Source: Euclidia mi (lineage: Eukaryota > Arthropoda > Insecta > Lepidoptera > Erebidae). From it: a DNA stretch of 64,000 nt. This document shows positions 20,243 through 30,770 of the stretch, piece after piece (within the stretch, counting starts at the first letter, position 1; each line of letters begins with the position of its first letter). The notes below the pieces were generated by a model. It did no database searches. It had not been told where the DNA came from and worked only from the letters and a program-made list of their open reading frames with translations. The stretch is taken from the NCBI GenBank assembly GCA_944739405.2, contig OX123197.2:53296047-53360046 (forward strand). The letters run 5' to 3'. A program made the position numbers and the translations under genes.

Positions 20243-20516
20243 ATGAATTGACATTAAATTATGACTTATTGACATTATGAATTTTGACATTTTGAAATTA
20301 GTGACATAATATTTTTATTTACATTTGTAGTACTTATATCTTTACATTCTGACATTTTTGATTTGACATTTGTAATTTTATTTATTTTGTTTTGACATTG
20401 TTATTTTCTTTTGACATTTAAAATTACTTAAGTAATATATTATTATTTAATTTTTTTGACATTCTTAAATTGACATACAATAATATTTTTTGACATTTAA
20501 ATATATGACATTTTAT
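20243..20516 (+). repeat. Irregular cluster of twelve TGACAT hexamers
   Basis: Twelve same-strand copies of TGACAT, mostly as TTGACATT, lie within about 275 bases at uneven spacing in very AT-rich DNA. One hexamer per four kilobases is the random expectation for balanced DNA. It is non-coding. It may be a decayed minisatellite or the 3' region of an unrecognised element. Confidence 0.6.
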
Positions 20517-20519
20517 TGT

Positions 20520-21590
20520 TTAAATTTTTATAATTTTACATATTGTTTACAACATGTATTTTACTATGTATTAGCATGTAAAGTTGTGAGTACGATGTGG
20601 GCATTATTAAACATATAAGCAAATAATTGTGGCAACCTGTCTGATGGCTTAGGCTGACATGCTTATGCATACACCTTCTGATGGCGTGGAGGCATAGTGA
20701 TACAGATCGTGCTGGCTCCCTCAATCAAGGTTGAGCCGTACGATTGCTGTTGAATGCGGGCCATCAGTGGGCCGAGTCAGTCAAAAGCGTCAGATGATTT
20801 CCTGCATTGTACTTGCATACTAAACCCTTTTTTTGTCTGGACTTTAAAAGATCACGAAAAGACTAAAGAAATTGAAGTGACAAAAAAAATAATGACTCTG
20901 AGTTTGTTTCGGCTTTTCTTCTCAAGAAGTCATTTAGCTAGGAAAAGCCGGCCTCATCTAGTATAGGGTTTTGACATGTATAAGTGTTGTAAACAACCAA
21001 AATGCAGAAATAAATATGTCTTTATGTCTTTAAAGAGGAACTAATGGGTTATCTAAAGGTAAATTGTAGCCACTGCTCATTGAATAATATAAAGAAAATT
21101 CACAGATAAGCTATTGCAATAATAATGTTTTCTTAGACAACTGACGCACTAGAAATCAATCGGATATTGCGCAGGTGTTTACAAACATGTCACTAAGTGA
21201 CAAAAACACACAAACAAGAAATAACAATTTATAAGTTATTTGAAACACCATAGCAATCGCCGGTTAATCATGCAAATTATATTCTCGCATCAATTATAAA
21301 GGCTTTTTAATTAACGCGTAAAACTTTAACATATTTCCTGTGTTGCTATATACTTACTAGAGTGTATATCCAGTTGCAATAATTTTATACACTTGCGTAT
21401 TACATAAAAGAGTAGGGTAAGGTAGAGGCAGGACAAAACCTATTGCGGGAGTTGTCTTCAAAAATATCTTACTTGAGTTATGTTGAAATCAAGCACAGGC
21501 ACGTAAATACAGACAAATTAAATCCATTACATTCCTAGACTACCTCTTCTGGACGGTTTACTAGCGATAATGGATACTTGTAACATTTAT
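20520..21590. other. Unassigned non-coding stretch
   Basis: No recognised protein, tRNA-like boxes or terminal repeats. A 70-codon plus-strand frame at 20754 has no known motif and biased, repeat-like composition. Confidence 0.4.
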
Positions 21591-21604
21591 TTGGTCCTGT
21601 GACG

Positions 21605-21911
21605 TCGTGAAGCGCTCATAGCGTGACTTGGCTTACCGTTTGTAAAATGTCGCCAAAGTTAAGCAACGCAAGCGTTGCTGCATAGTTCGCCACTTGGAGG
21701 GGTGACCGCGTGTGGCATTTACATCAGAGTGCTACCGTACGTACCGGCACGTAAAGCTATCGGTCCTGGTTCTTATCTCGGGACAAGAAACGTCAGACCA
21801 TGTAGGATACCTTCAGGTGTTCTAAAAACTCCGCTAGCAGAGTTAGCCACACGGTCGCTTGAAAATGAAAGAAAAAACTTCGTATAAACAATCTAAAAAA
21901 AATAAAAAATT
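21605..21911 (+). mobile_element. 5S-rRNA-like SINE, copy 1
   Basis: The segment 'gccaaagttaagcaacgc' followed by 'cacttggaggggtgaccgc' resembles the internal control region of 5S rRNA (box A, intermediate element, box C). The sequence downstream (catcagagtgctaccgtacg, then 'atcggtcctggttcttatc') departs from 5S rRNA and recurs in part at 35.1 kb. An A-rich tail follows (21890-21911). It fits a 5S-derived (SINE3-like) retroposon rather than a 5S gene, because box spacing and flanks differ from a functional gene. Confidence 0.65.
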
Positions 21912-22046
21912 ACATCAACCTAATAAGACCCATGACATTTGACTGTTTTGGGTGCATAGGGTTCCCATCAAGAACTTAGGGTCCCAAGCCAACCTCACCT
22001 GCAAGTGGTGCACCTGCCGATCAGCGGACGAGACTCTGGCAAACAA

Positions 22047-22099
22047 ATATCCCGATAAGCGGCAATAGGCTCGCCACCTATTGCCGCTTATCGGGATAT
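22047..22099. repeat. Perfect hairpin with 23-bp stem and 7-base loop
   Basis: The arm starting ATATCCCGATAAGCGGCAAT is followed, after a 7-base loop, by its exact reverse complement. The central 'ggcaataggctcgcc' is part of the SINE family seen at 15.8 and 63.5 kb. The hairpin thus seems to have formed by inverted copying within SINE sequence. Confidence 0.8.
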
Positions 22100-22125
22100 G
22101 GTGATGGTGTTGTGTGAATGTGGTA

Positions 22126-22192
22126 GAATATTATATATTATTATATATTATATATTATATATTATATATTATATATTATATTATATTATACC
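22126..22192. repeat. ATATT microsatellite
   Basis: About 65 bases of irregular TATATTA repeats, following a 'gatggtgttgtgtgaatgtg' block that belongs to the dispersed repeat also found at 56.4, 56.8 and 63.1 kb. Confidence 0.8.
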
Positions 22193-22227
22193 TATTACTT
22201 GGGATCAAAACACTGGCGAAAAGCTGG

Positions 22228-22297
22228 CGTTTAATATGCCTCTGCCTACCCCTTCAGGGAAACAGGCGTGAGTCTATGTATGTATGTATGTATGTAC
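22228..22297 (+). mobile_element. 3' end of a SINE with TATG tail
   Basis: The block 'tgcctctgcctacccctt' followed by 'caggcgtgagtctatg' and (TATG)n matches the 3' end of the SINE read on the minus strand at 63360-63410. Only the tail end is present here. Confidence 0.65.
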
Positions 22298-22365
22298 ATT
22301 TGACTTGGAATAGATATGTCTACCATTTCTTCTTCTGTGAAGAAAAAATAATTTGCCATGCCATA

Positions 22366-23183
22366 TCTTATAATGATAAATAAAGCTGAAGAGTGTGTTT
22401 GTTTGTTTGGTTGAACTCGCTAATCTCAGGTCCGAACTATCTTTTCAAAAATTATTTCAGTGTTAGTTAGCCGATTTATTGAGGAAGGCTATAGGTTATA
22501 TAACATCACGCTATGAGCCACAGGAGCGGACCACTGCCCTTCCCCCTCCGTAGGATCTCCACCTTGTCGTGGTGGAGGGCTCAGTAACCGTGGATTGGGC
22601 ACCCGCGGTGCAGCTAAGAGAGATCCCAGGAGTGGACGCTCCGCGTGGGCTTAGAGGGGCCTGCGCAGGATGCGTCCAACGGTGCGGGTGCGGGGGACAG
22701 TTCTGTCTGTCCCTCGCAGTCGGGCGCGGTCGCCGAAGGAGAGGCGTGTCGGTGTTGCGTTGCCGCGCTCCCTATCTCCCGCGACCAAATGGGGGCGCAC
22801 CATTCGATGCGTCGCGGTGGGGCCGCAGAGGAAGAGGAGATGCGGTGTTGCGTTGCCGTCCTCCCTATCCTCTGCGGCCGCTGGGTGTTTTGGCGGCGGA
22901 GCCCAACACCTTATTCCGCCGCCAAGGGGGTTTTATTCGGGGCCCGCCTGGCCATCTGGCGGGTCAATATCCGTCGGAGGGTAGCTACGAATGCTTATGC
23001 GATTCCCTACCCTCCGACACACGGGTACATGAGAAAGTCTAGGTGGATTTTAGTGGTTACACCACATACTCCGGCTCTCATTTCCCCAAGAGTCGGAGAT
23101 CCGAAGGGATTTTCCACCTCGTAAAACAAAAAAAAAAGACCAGTGTCCTTAAATAACGCGGGTGTAACCGCGGGCTCATCTAG
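22366..23183 (+). mobile_element. Non-autonomous Helitron, interrupted by a retroelement
   Basis: It begins TCTTATAATGATAAATAAAG, runs through 'gtttgtttgtttgg' and 'cgctaatctcagg' blocks shared with the 38.8-kb element, and ends in a short GC hairpin (cgcgggtgtaaccgcg) followed by CTAG. Flanking bases are A on the left and T on the right, as expected for insertion between A and T. There is no Rep/helicase gene. A 596-bp poly(A) element splits it. Confidence 0.7.
22542..23137 (+). mobile_element. GC-rich poly(A)-tailed retroelement nested in the Helitron
   Basis: Flanked by 13-base direct repeats with two mismatches (gaccactgccctt at 22529 and gaccagtgtcctt at 23138). It ends in a run of A. 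The body is GC-rich, with partly overlapping frames of 100-160 codons that look like composition artefacts. It starts with the same block as the 2.1-kb copy (ggatctccaccttgtcgtgg). It may be an internally deleted non-LTR element or a long SINE that uses a non-LTR 5' region. Confidence 0.65.
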
Positions 23184-24049
23184 TTATAATATAAAATTAC
23201 AATGACACAGCATTCATTATAAGTTCACCTCGTTACCGTAGCTTAAAAATTTTCAGAATGAATCTGCAAAACGTAGGATTTCCTAACAAGTCTCTAGCGT
23301 ACTATCTTTTCACTGCATAAGCTATTTTAAAAGCTGAAACATCTTAAGCGATATTACAGTGGAATCTACAAGATTAATGCTCAACAGCGGTTTAAAATAT
23401 GAACTTGTAAGAAGAAAAATATTGTGTTGTAGTATTATTCTTATCATAAGTGCTTTCTTCTGTTCTATTAACTTTATCTAGAATTACATTCAAATTTTTA
23501 TGCATAAAAATGGGTTTGAGTCTATGACTTTCGAAATAAATTCATGTTCACGTTATAAAGGCAATTATAAAAAGTCTGTTTTAAACATTTTTTGATCTCA
23601 TTGCATCCAACAAATATCTTTATTGCATTATTTTACATTTATTTAAGTGGTCATATTGCCTGTCATTACGTCAATAATTCAAAGTTGGGAGTCACCCATG
23701 CACATTTTCTTGCCATCTGAGGGACATATCGAGTTTAAATATAATTCTTTAATTGTTTAAATGTCCTTAACCTGCTGCGTGAGAAATGATAGATATATGT
23801 TTTTCGACTATTTTGAAGTAGACTAGAGCTTTAATGGTTTGATTAATCCTCGTTATTGTAATTATTTGCATTTTTAGGAAAAAAGAGCTGGCTTATTAAA
23901 AAATGACATAAAGAATCACTAAGAATAATACAATATTTAAAAAGGAATCGTGGTTTTCGAGCGTGCATAACATACGTACTCATTCATTTTTTATAAAAGA
24001 AATATTTGATAATCTTGTAAGTTTATTAAGAACACCACAGAAGCCAATT
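23184..24049. other. Unassigned non-coding stretch
   Basis: AT-rich with no recognisable frame or repeat. Confidence 0.4.
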
Positions 24050-24178
24050 AGTCCAAGATCCCAGGGCCCCAGACCTTACTTCATTACTTCCCCGAGTTAT
24101 TATCATAGCCCTAGCGTTATCCCGGTTGCATCCAAGACTTATGCATCTCCGAGGTCCGCTTACTGGTCTAAGATATGA
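24050..24178 (-). repeat. Dispersed repeat related to 2.7 and 48.1 kb
   Basis: The minus strand carries 'tcttggatgcaaccgggata' and 'acgctagggctat', matching 2676-2735, and the same order of blocks is seen at 48045-48140. It is non-coding. Confidence 0.55.
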
Positions 24179-24179
24179 C

Positions 24180-25689
24180 AAAATATCAACTATTACTTGC
24201 CCGAGTATTGTATATAAAAAACTAAATCAAGACTGAGATTTTAAGTGAGGTCAGCTTATTATTTTTGAAGCTTCAACGCCTCAACTGCAATATGAAACCT
24301 CTAAGGTGCATAACAGGACGGCTATCATTGGTTGTTGATATTTAACGGTTTTTGCACTTGTTACACGATCTGGTTATATCATTACATTTTCGATTTCCGC
24401 TTGACCACTTTCAATACTTTTCTAAACTGGAAACGAGCAAGATTGAACGAAAATTAACTAAACAAAATACGTATGCTATTGAACTTTGTGACGACGCCAT
24501 ATTGGCCATTTTGATATTGAAAAAAGTGTGCACGAGAAACGAAAAATGTTTGTAATGAGAAAACATTGAGTAATCTCATAAGTATTATAAACAGAACTAT
24601 TGGAATTTTTCGTTTTTCTGCAAGTCTACGTAAAAATTTAAAATTATTTGAAATGATGTTGCATTTCCTGCGTTGGGCAAACCGGACCTGTTGTGCAGGA
24701 TAGTGGTTAAAGCGTCTGGTAAAATTTACCGCCCATATGAGACAGGCAGTACTGTTTTTTTTAAAGTTGGCCGGCGATACAAGCTAGCCGGTAAACGTTC
24801 ACTCATAGCATATACTAATACTACATTATTCTATACATTTTGTTTCTGAGAAAATAAGTAATGTCTGGGCGCCCTGGGATCTTACTTTTTAAAGCTTTTT
24901 CCTTCTATAACTCTCACTCGAGCAATCAAAATACTTGACCGCCGACATATCAAATATTAACTTTTGATAAAGTGCATGTTGCGGCCACATCGCCCCAAGC
25001 ACTTTATTGTTATAAACAAATGTACTCACTAAATCATTAACTAAACGCTGCTTCTGATTGCTTACTGCAACTTGTGACTTTATTATTGAGAAACTTTGAC
25101 TTGGAATACAAACCAAACTATCGACTGATTTTACAAAAATCATTCCTATTATTATCAAATTAAAGATCACATAACGAGTAAATATAATTTGGTAGAGTAC
25201 GCTTCAAGAAATGTACAAGGCATTGTTGTCTCTTTACCTTGTTTTCGTTGCAGTAAGGTTTATAATGGGTTTGGTTGTAAAATGCTATGTATGTTGGGCG
25301 CTGCACGTATTTAGACGAAGTGATAAGGCAAATAGAAACGTCATGCGAATTTATTTTTATTTTCCAATTTTCTTGCTTACGGAAATTTTGCGCAAGTTGT
25401 TTTGGAAAATTGGATGCACCTATTTATTTTATCGACTGGGACTTTTGTAGTAAGCATCTATGTGTGGATGTAAGGATCAATTTAGTTCGTGCTTCATACT
25501 TATACACGAACATGGACTTAAGAATCTTGTCTGAAAATTTGCGTAGATAACAATTTTATCAACCTTTAGAATACTGTGTAATAAATACTAAAACAATTTA
25601 GAAGGACAGTAATATAAAACCTTTGTAATATGGCTAGTTGACTTTTTTCTGATTTGTTACTGTTCTGTTTTATAATATATTTTTGTTGG
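24180..25689. other. Unassigned non-coding stretch
   Basis: Frames of 67-93 codons occur on both strands (for example minus 24889-25170 and plus 25211-25450, rich in Phe, Tyr and Leu). None has a recognisable domain. Overlapping frames here look like chance in AT-rich DNA. Confidence 0.4.
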
Positions 25690-25780
25690 ATAGCGCATTT
25701 ATCGAGGAAGGCTTTATAACAATATGTTATGAGCTACGAGTGCGGAGCAACAGCCCTTAAATAGCGCGCTTCAAACCATA
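25690..25780 (+). mobile_element. Internal Helitron fragment
   Basis: The block 'catttatcgaggaaggct' through 'ggagcaacagcccttaaata' corresponds to the interior of the 22.4-kb Helitron around its insertion site. Neither end is present. Confidence 0.5.
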
Positions 25781-26145
25781 AGCTTTACCGTATAGTCCGG
25801 TCAAATTAGACTAAAAAGCAGGGATGAGGTTACGAAAATTCTCACTTGGCTGAATTTTGGTAGGATTGTTCAATACACTATTATAAAGGAAATGTGAAAA
25901 GTCCTCATCGATCCGTGCAAAAAAATTTACTCGGGGTCAAAGGTCAAAACGGGATTTTCGCGATTTTCAACAAAATGGTAAGTTTTATCATGAAATAACT
26001 CGGACAAAAATTGTAGATTAGATAATTATCTATAAAAAATGTCTAAATACTTTTTTTCCTAAGAGCCACCGTTTTTGAGATATAACGATTCAAAAAGTTG
26101 AAAGAGTTGTAATCTTCATAATATGTATAAGTACACCACGTATAC

Positions 26146-27206
26146 AGGGTGATTTGTAATTGCTCGTATTCCCTTCGGGATTCTAGGGCCAAAATAGAGT
26201 ATTTATACTCCCTACATATGGGGGTCCAACTTGCACCATTTTGGAATAAAACGGTTTTTAAGATTTTTTGAGAAAATTCTAGTTTGTAATAAACATCTTG
26301 TAAAAAAATATTTTGACTATTCTTGGTGGAAAATTGGGTCTTATTTAATGGACAATTAAATGGCTCATCTTTTAAATTAAAATAAATCTACTAGCTCAAC
26401 GTGGAATTTGAAAATTAAGCCAATAAACACGCAAAAAATGTTCGAATAAAATAAAATGACGCCACAAAAATGCAATTATTTAAAAAAAATAATGTGGCAT
26501 GTTATGTGAAGTAACCTGCTATCCAAAAAGGAATAATAGTTTTAGACAATTGGTCCGAATTTCGTGTAATAGCCACTTTTGTTCAAAAAAGTGCTTCTGG
26601 ATGACTCACTCGCCAGAACATTTTTTCCTGTATTTATTCTTAAGCTCTGCAATCAGCAGTGATTTACTAGTAGGGAGACCAACCTAGCAAAACGTAGAGT
26701 CTTGGGTTCGAATCCTCAGCGTAAATTACTGTCTTTTGTTAGTTAAATGCATATTAAGTTTCTAATTCTCACTTGTCCCACCTGCCAGTTGGTACCGGGC
26801 GTTATGTTTATCTTGGAAACTCTTTTAGGGGAGTCAAAACCAAGTCAATCAGTCAAATGAATAAATAATTGAAAAACAAAGGCGTGACACTGAATTAAGC
26901 CATAAATATTTCATTGCATTCATATAGAGGATGAGAGATGTGGACAAACTGTCGCAAAACTTAAGATTCGTGATAAGGCGCATGATGCAGGCCAAAGAAC
27001 GCCACTCCTACCGAACTAGTATTGTGAATATTATAAACATCTTGTAAAAAATTATTTGTTAGTTTGGAATTTTCTCAAAAAAATCTTAAAAAACCGTTTT
27101 ATTCCAAAATGCATTTTGGACCCCCATATCTTGGGAGTAAAAATACTCCAATTTGGCCCTAAAATCACCTCCCGAAGGGAATACGAGCAATTACAAATCA
27201 CCCTGT
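26146..27206. mobile_element. Inner DNA transposon with CAGGGTG termini
   Basis: Ends CAGGGTGATTTGTAATTGCT and its reverse complement extend as inverted repeats of about 180 bp (to near 26325 and from near 27015). Both ends abut GTATA/TATAC, compatible with a TA or TATA target duplication. The interior has no transposase. It lies within the larger fold-back element. Confidence 0.65.
26660..26850 (+). mobile_element. Possible tRNA-derived SINE fragment
   Basis: A B-box match (GGGTTCGAATCC) occurs near 26703 after an unclear A-box region, followed by about 120 bases without a clean tail. The evidence is limited to the B box and its position in a repeat-rich zone. Confidence 0.3.
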
Positions 27207-27594
27207 ATACATCACTGAAGCCGTAATACAAACAAAAATATCGTTCTATCGGTCAGTGTGACTTACACATATAAAATATGAAAATTTCGGGTAAAAAAAA
27301 CCAATCCCTTATTTTCTACGCCAGTGTAACCTTCAGCAACATCTGTCTCCCATTCAATCGTCTGCGTGGCTAGGGTCGTATACCTGCTTTATTTTACCAT
27401 GCCCAATACATTCAATGTTATTAGTCTCGAGTGCCGCTCTGGAGTGAAAACACGTAATAATCAGAGAAGGAGAAGAAGAAGAACAAGAATAAGAGAAAGC
27501 AGAAGTTATTGATAATTTAGATTCAGATGGATAAATTTTCTTATTTTTTTTAATTGGCCCCTTTCATCATTTTCAACCCTTGTCAATATCTTTT

Positions 27595-27805
27595 TTTTTA
27601 TGGTAATAGGCGGCAAACGAGCAGATGGATTGCGTGATCGTAAGCAATTACCGCCGCCCATGGACACAAGCAACACCACAGGAGTCACAAGTGCGTTGCC
27701 GCCCCTTGGGGTTGGAAAAAGGGATAGGATGAGGAGTGGGATCAGGGAGAAGGGAAAGGGGATAGGGCCTCCGGCACTCTCACTCACCGAACGAAACGCA
27801 ATTCA
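27595..27805 (+). mobile_element. Lepidopteran-type SINE-like repeat
   Basis: The run of T, then 'aggcggcaaacgagcag', 'aattaccgccgcccatgga' and 'gagtcacaagtgcgttgccg', is a block I recognise as widespread in moth and butterfly genomes. The 80-90-codon frames across it are not protein genes. Family name not assigned. Confidence 0.5.
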
Positions 27806-29262
27806 TGCTGGAATCAGCAAAGCTCTACTACCTACAGTTATTCAATAGTTTCAAATTAAACAGAATCATAAAATATCAGTGGAATAGGCCTACCGGGGAA
27901 ACCACATTAAAAAAAAACGTGCTAAGTACACTACCTCAAAGGTGGCGCAGAAACGTGTACATAGTACGATTACAACTCTTTCAACTATTTGAATCGTCAT
28001 GTCTCAAAAACGGTGGCTCTTAGGAAAAAAATAATTTAGAAATTTTTATAGATAATTATCTGATCTACAATTTTTGTCTGAGCTAATTTTATGATAAAAC
28101 TTACCATTTTGCTGAAATTCGCGAAAACCCGTTTTTGTGACCTTTGACCCTGAGTAAATTTTTTTGCACGTGGCGGATAGATGAAGACTTTTCACATTTC
28201 CTTTATAATAGTGCATTGAACAATCCTACCAAAATTCAGCCAAGTGGGAATTTTTGTAACCTGGGATGTCTAGATTGACCGAACTACGTAATATTTTTAC
28301 TAATTTACTTGACGTCCTAATTGTATGCTATGAAATTATTAAGCTTTACAGCAATTTCCATTTATTTGTTTAATTGAGACCAAAGCGGGTGACTATACAA
28401 ACGAATAACCACGGACGTAAGACGAAGGGCGGAAGCCCGTGCAGGTCAACTCATACTTAACACCACGGAACTGCACTGACTTCTACTCCCTACACCTGAG
28501 TCCGGTGCAGGGAGTGGCGAATGGTCTCAGGGGTAGCGCAGGTCGCGAAGATTCCTTAGGCAAGGCTGGTGGACTGTCCTTCTCGAGGTTGCCGCCCGTT
28601 CTTGGTCCAGTTCCTTCAGAAATGGATGCAACCAAAACCTCCAGCCGAAACACAAACAACAGGCACATTACACACATACACACAGTCATGCGCGCACACA
28701 TCCACATCCAGGAACACATCTCTTCACCACGCCCCTTCGTGGTCGGGTGGGTGCGGGCTCGTAGTAAAAAGTCACGGGTGAGAGAAGCTGACCACCTGCG
28801 CTAGGACCTGCGCAGTCGAGCGCCGTACGCGAGGATGACGGAGTCCTGGGGGGTTGAGCCGAGCGGCGCTGGCGGTAATGTGACCGTGAGGCAACACACC
28901 TTCTTTGGTCCCGATTTCACGCTACACGGTAGCCCCCGCTGTGAGCCGCAGCGGGGAAAATGGCCATCGTGTCCCGTCAGAGGGCCACAGGCTAGGGACG
29001 TAGGGTCCACATCGGCAGTTGGAACTTATTTCGGCTGTTGATGTGGTAGGTGAAGGCTATACGGAGGGCGCAAGCGACGGATGACGGCTAGAGTTGGTAA
29101 CTCGGCTCAGGCCGTTGACCCGAGCAGGCGCCCGAAGTCGTGCTGTAAACCAGCCCCGCGTTCCTATATCCCTCTGGTGATCCTAACGTCCGGTATGACG
29201 TTCCCTGATGCGGGCTCCATGGAGGGTGGGAAGCCAGAGGGATGAAGTCTTAGTAAACTTGC

Positions 29263-30751
29263 ATGGATACCGATATTCCAAATACTACCCCAACTGCGAC
29301 GGGGTCTGCGAAAGCTGTTCCCGCCGCAATAAACAAAATCAAACAGAAAGTTGACGCTGTGGCCTTGGATCCAGGTGTTAAATCATCCCCCAAATACTTG
29401 ACTTCAGCGCTGGCTAACGCTAGTACTGGTCCCGTCCTTACAATCGTCAGCCCGTTTGAAATCAAGCGGGAAGACGAATCCTCCTTCGCAGGCTGGCAAG
29501 TGGTAAGTCAACACAAGGGCAAGGGTAAGGGCAAGACCACCAATCCTGTTCAAAGAAGAGCTCTGCGAAGAAGAAGAGGGCGAGTAAAAACAAGAGACAG
29601 CGCCTGGCAATAAGGCGGAAGGCTGCACAAACCGCTGCCGCCGCCGGTGCTGCCTCTACAAAACGGCGGAGCAGGCCGCTGTCGCAGGTCCCAGTAATGA
29701 GACCAGCGCGCAGCCTGCGCTCAGCGGTGGAGGGTGCACGAAGGCCGGTGGCAGTACGGGGAAGCCGCCTGCCGCCAAGCGGCGGGCTGGCCACCCTGGA
29801 CGGCATCCAGCCCCAGCACCACTTGGAAACGCGGGAGGTAAAACTGCCGAAAACAAGGAAAGAGGTGAGACCAAACGTGCTCTCAACGAGACCAGCTCGC
29901 CTCGAGGGGAGCACAAGAAGCCCCACCTCGACTCCTCCAGGATACAAGGTAAGTACTACGCACAGGCCTCCAAGGCGTCCCTGGGTGTTGCAGTAACATG
30001 CAAACGCACAGGGAACTTTCCGAAGGAGTTGGTGGACCAGTTACTCCGGGAGCTCCAGCGGAAGATCCTGAGTGATGCCTGGTCGACCAAAACCCCCAAA
30101 CGCCCCGCTCCAGCGTTCACCGGGAAACCGTGCACGCGGACGGGGTCCTCAAACTTTAGTGCGCCGAAGAGGCAACGCGTACCTGGCTGACGGAGGCAGT
30201 CTCTCTCCTGGTCCCACCACCGGGCTTCGAACTGGTCAGGGGCCAGGAAGAGACCCCGAAGAGAGTGCGCTGCGGCATTGTCGTACCCGACGAACAGGGG
30301 TCTTGGACGACGTGCACGACGTGGGTCGCGCTCTTGAGTTTCAGAACCCCTGGTTGGAGGTTGACAAATGGTCGATGCTGCACTCCGAAAGGCAGTCAGG
30401 TGGGTGATTCCTGGTAGTGGGCGTCCCAGAAGAACAGGTCCCGATCCTGATGAAAAACGAACGCCGCCTCGCGTCGGGGTAGGTGCCGTCTACGTCAGGT
30501 TCCAGGACCCCTCAGGTAAGTTTGTCGACCATCCTCTGGACGACAACTCCACACGAGTCAAGCAGGAATCAAACACCAAGCCAGGGTGCGACGCAGAACC
30601 CAGCCCCTCAGAGCCGTCTGGCTCGGGGGCTGGCCCGTCAGCCGAGGGTAACTCGGAAGATGAGAGCCTGCTTCTGAGCCCGGTGCGGCGGGACGACGGA
30701 GTGGAGGCTGGTGACATCCTGGCCGGCCTAACGCAGCTGACGATCGGGTAG
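29263..30751 (+). pseudogene. ORF1 (gag-like) of the LOA-like element, frameshifted
   Basis: The coding signal moves between frames at least twice: open to 29613 in one frame, then a Lys/Arg/Ala-rich stretch (SSAKKKRASKNKRQRLAIRR) in another, and a final 128-codon piece at 30368-30751. The protein would be very basic in the middle and acidic and Ser/Pro-rich at the end (SGSGAGPSAEGNSEDES). No CCHC zinc knuckle is evident. ORF1 products of this group bind the element RNA; here it cannot be made in full. Confidence 0.6.
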
Positions 30752-30770
30752 GTGGGGACATCATCCAAAG

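Larger units (their letters stand above)
25793..28289. mobile_element. Fold-back element with arms of about 340 bp
   Basis: Left arm (25793-26135) and right arm (about 27945-28289) are inverted copies with roughly 85-90% identity by eye. They share 'cttggctgaattttggtagg', 'actattataaaggaaatgtg' and 'agccaccgtttttgagayat'. The central part holds another inverted-repeat element (26146-27206) and a SINE-like repeat. No protein is encoded. Large palindromic arms with non-coding content suggest a fold-back type DNA transposon. Confidence 0.7.

Noticed and set aside
21640..21720. Possible 5S rRNA gene
   Set aside because: Only the internal control part resembles 5S rRNA; both sides diverge and the downstream segment is shared with a second copy at 35.1 kb, pointing to a SINE.
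22569..23124. Two overlapping frames of about 158 codons in the GC-rich insert
   Set aside because: Frames overlap in different registers, lack domains and sit in a poly(A) retroelement; composition explains them.
24889..25550. Overlapping 79-93-codon frames, some with hydrophobic segments
   Set aside because: Overlap on both strands, no motif, AT-rich codons; no evidence of membrane protein genes.
28439..30768. Many overlapping frames of 70-160 codons on both strands
   Set aside because: The region is GC-rich 5' and ORF1 sequence of a non-LTR element, where stops are rare; only the plus-strand gag-like signal has support.
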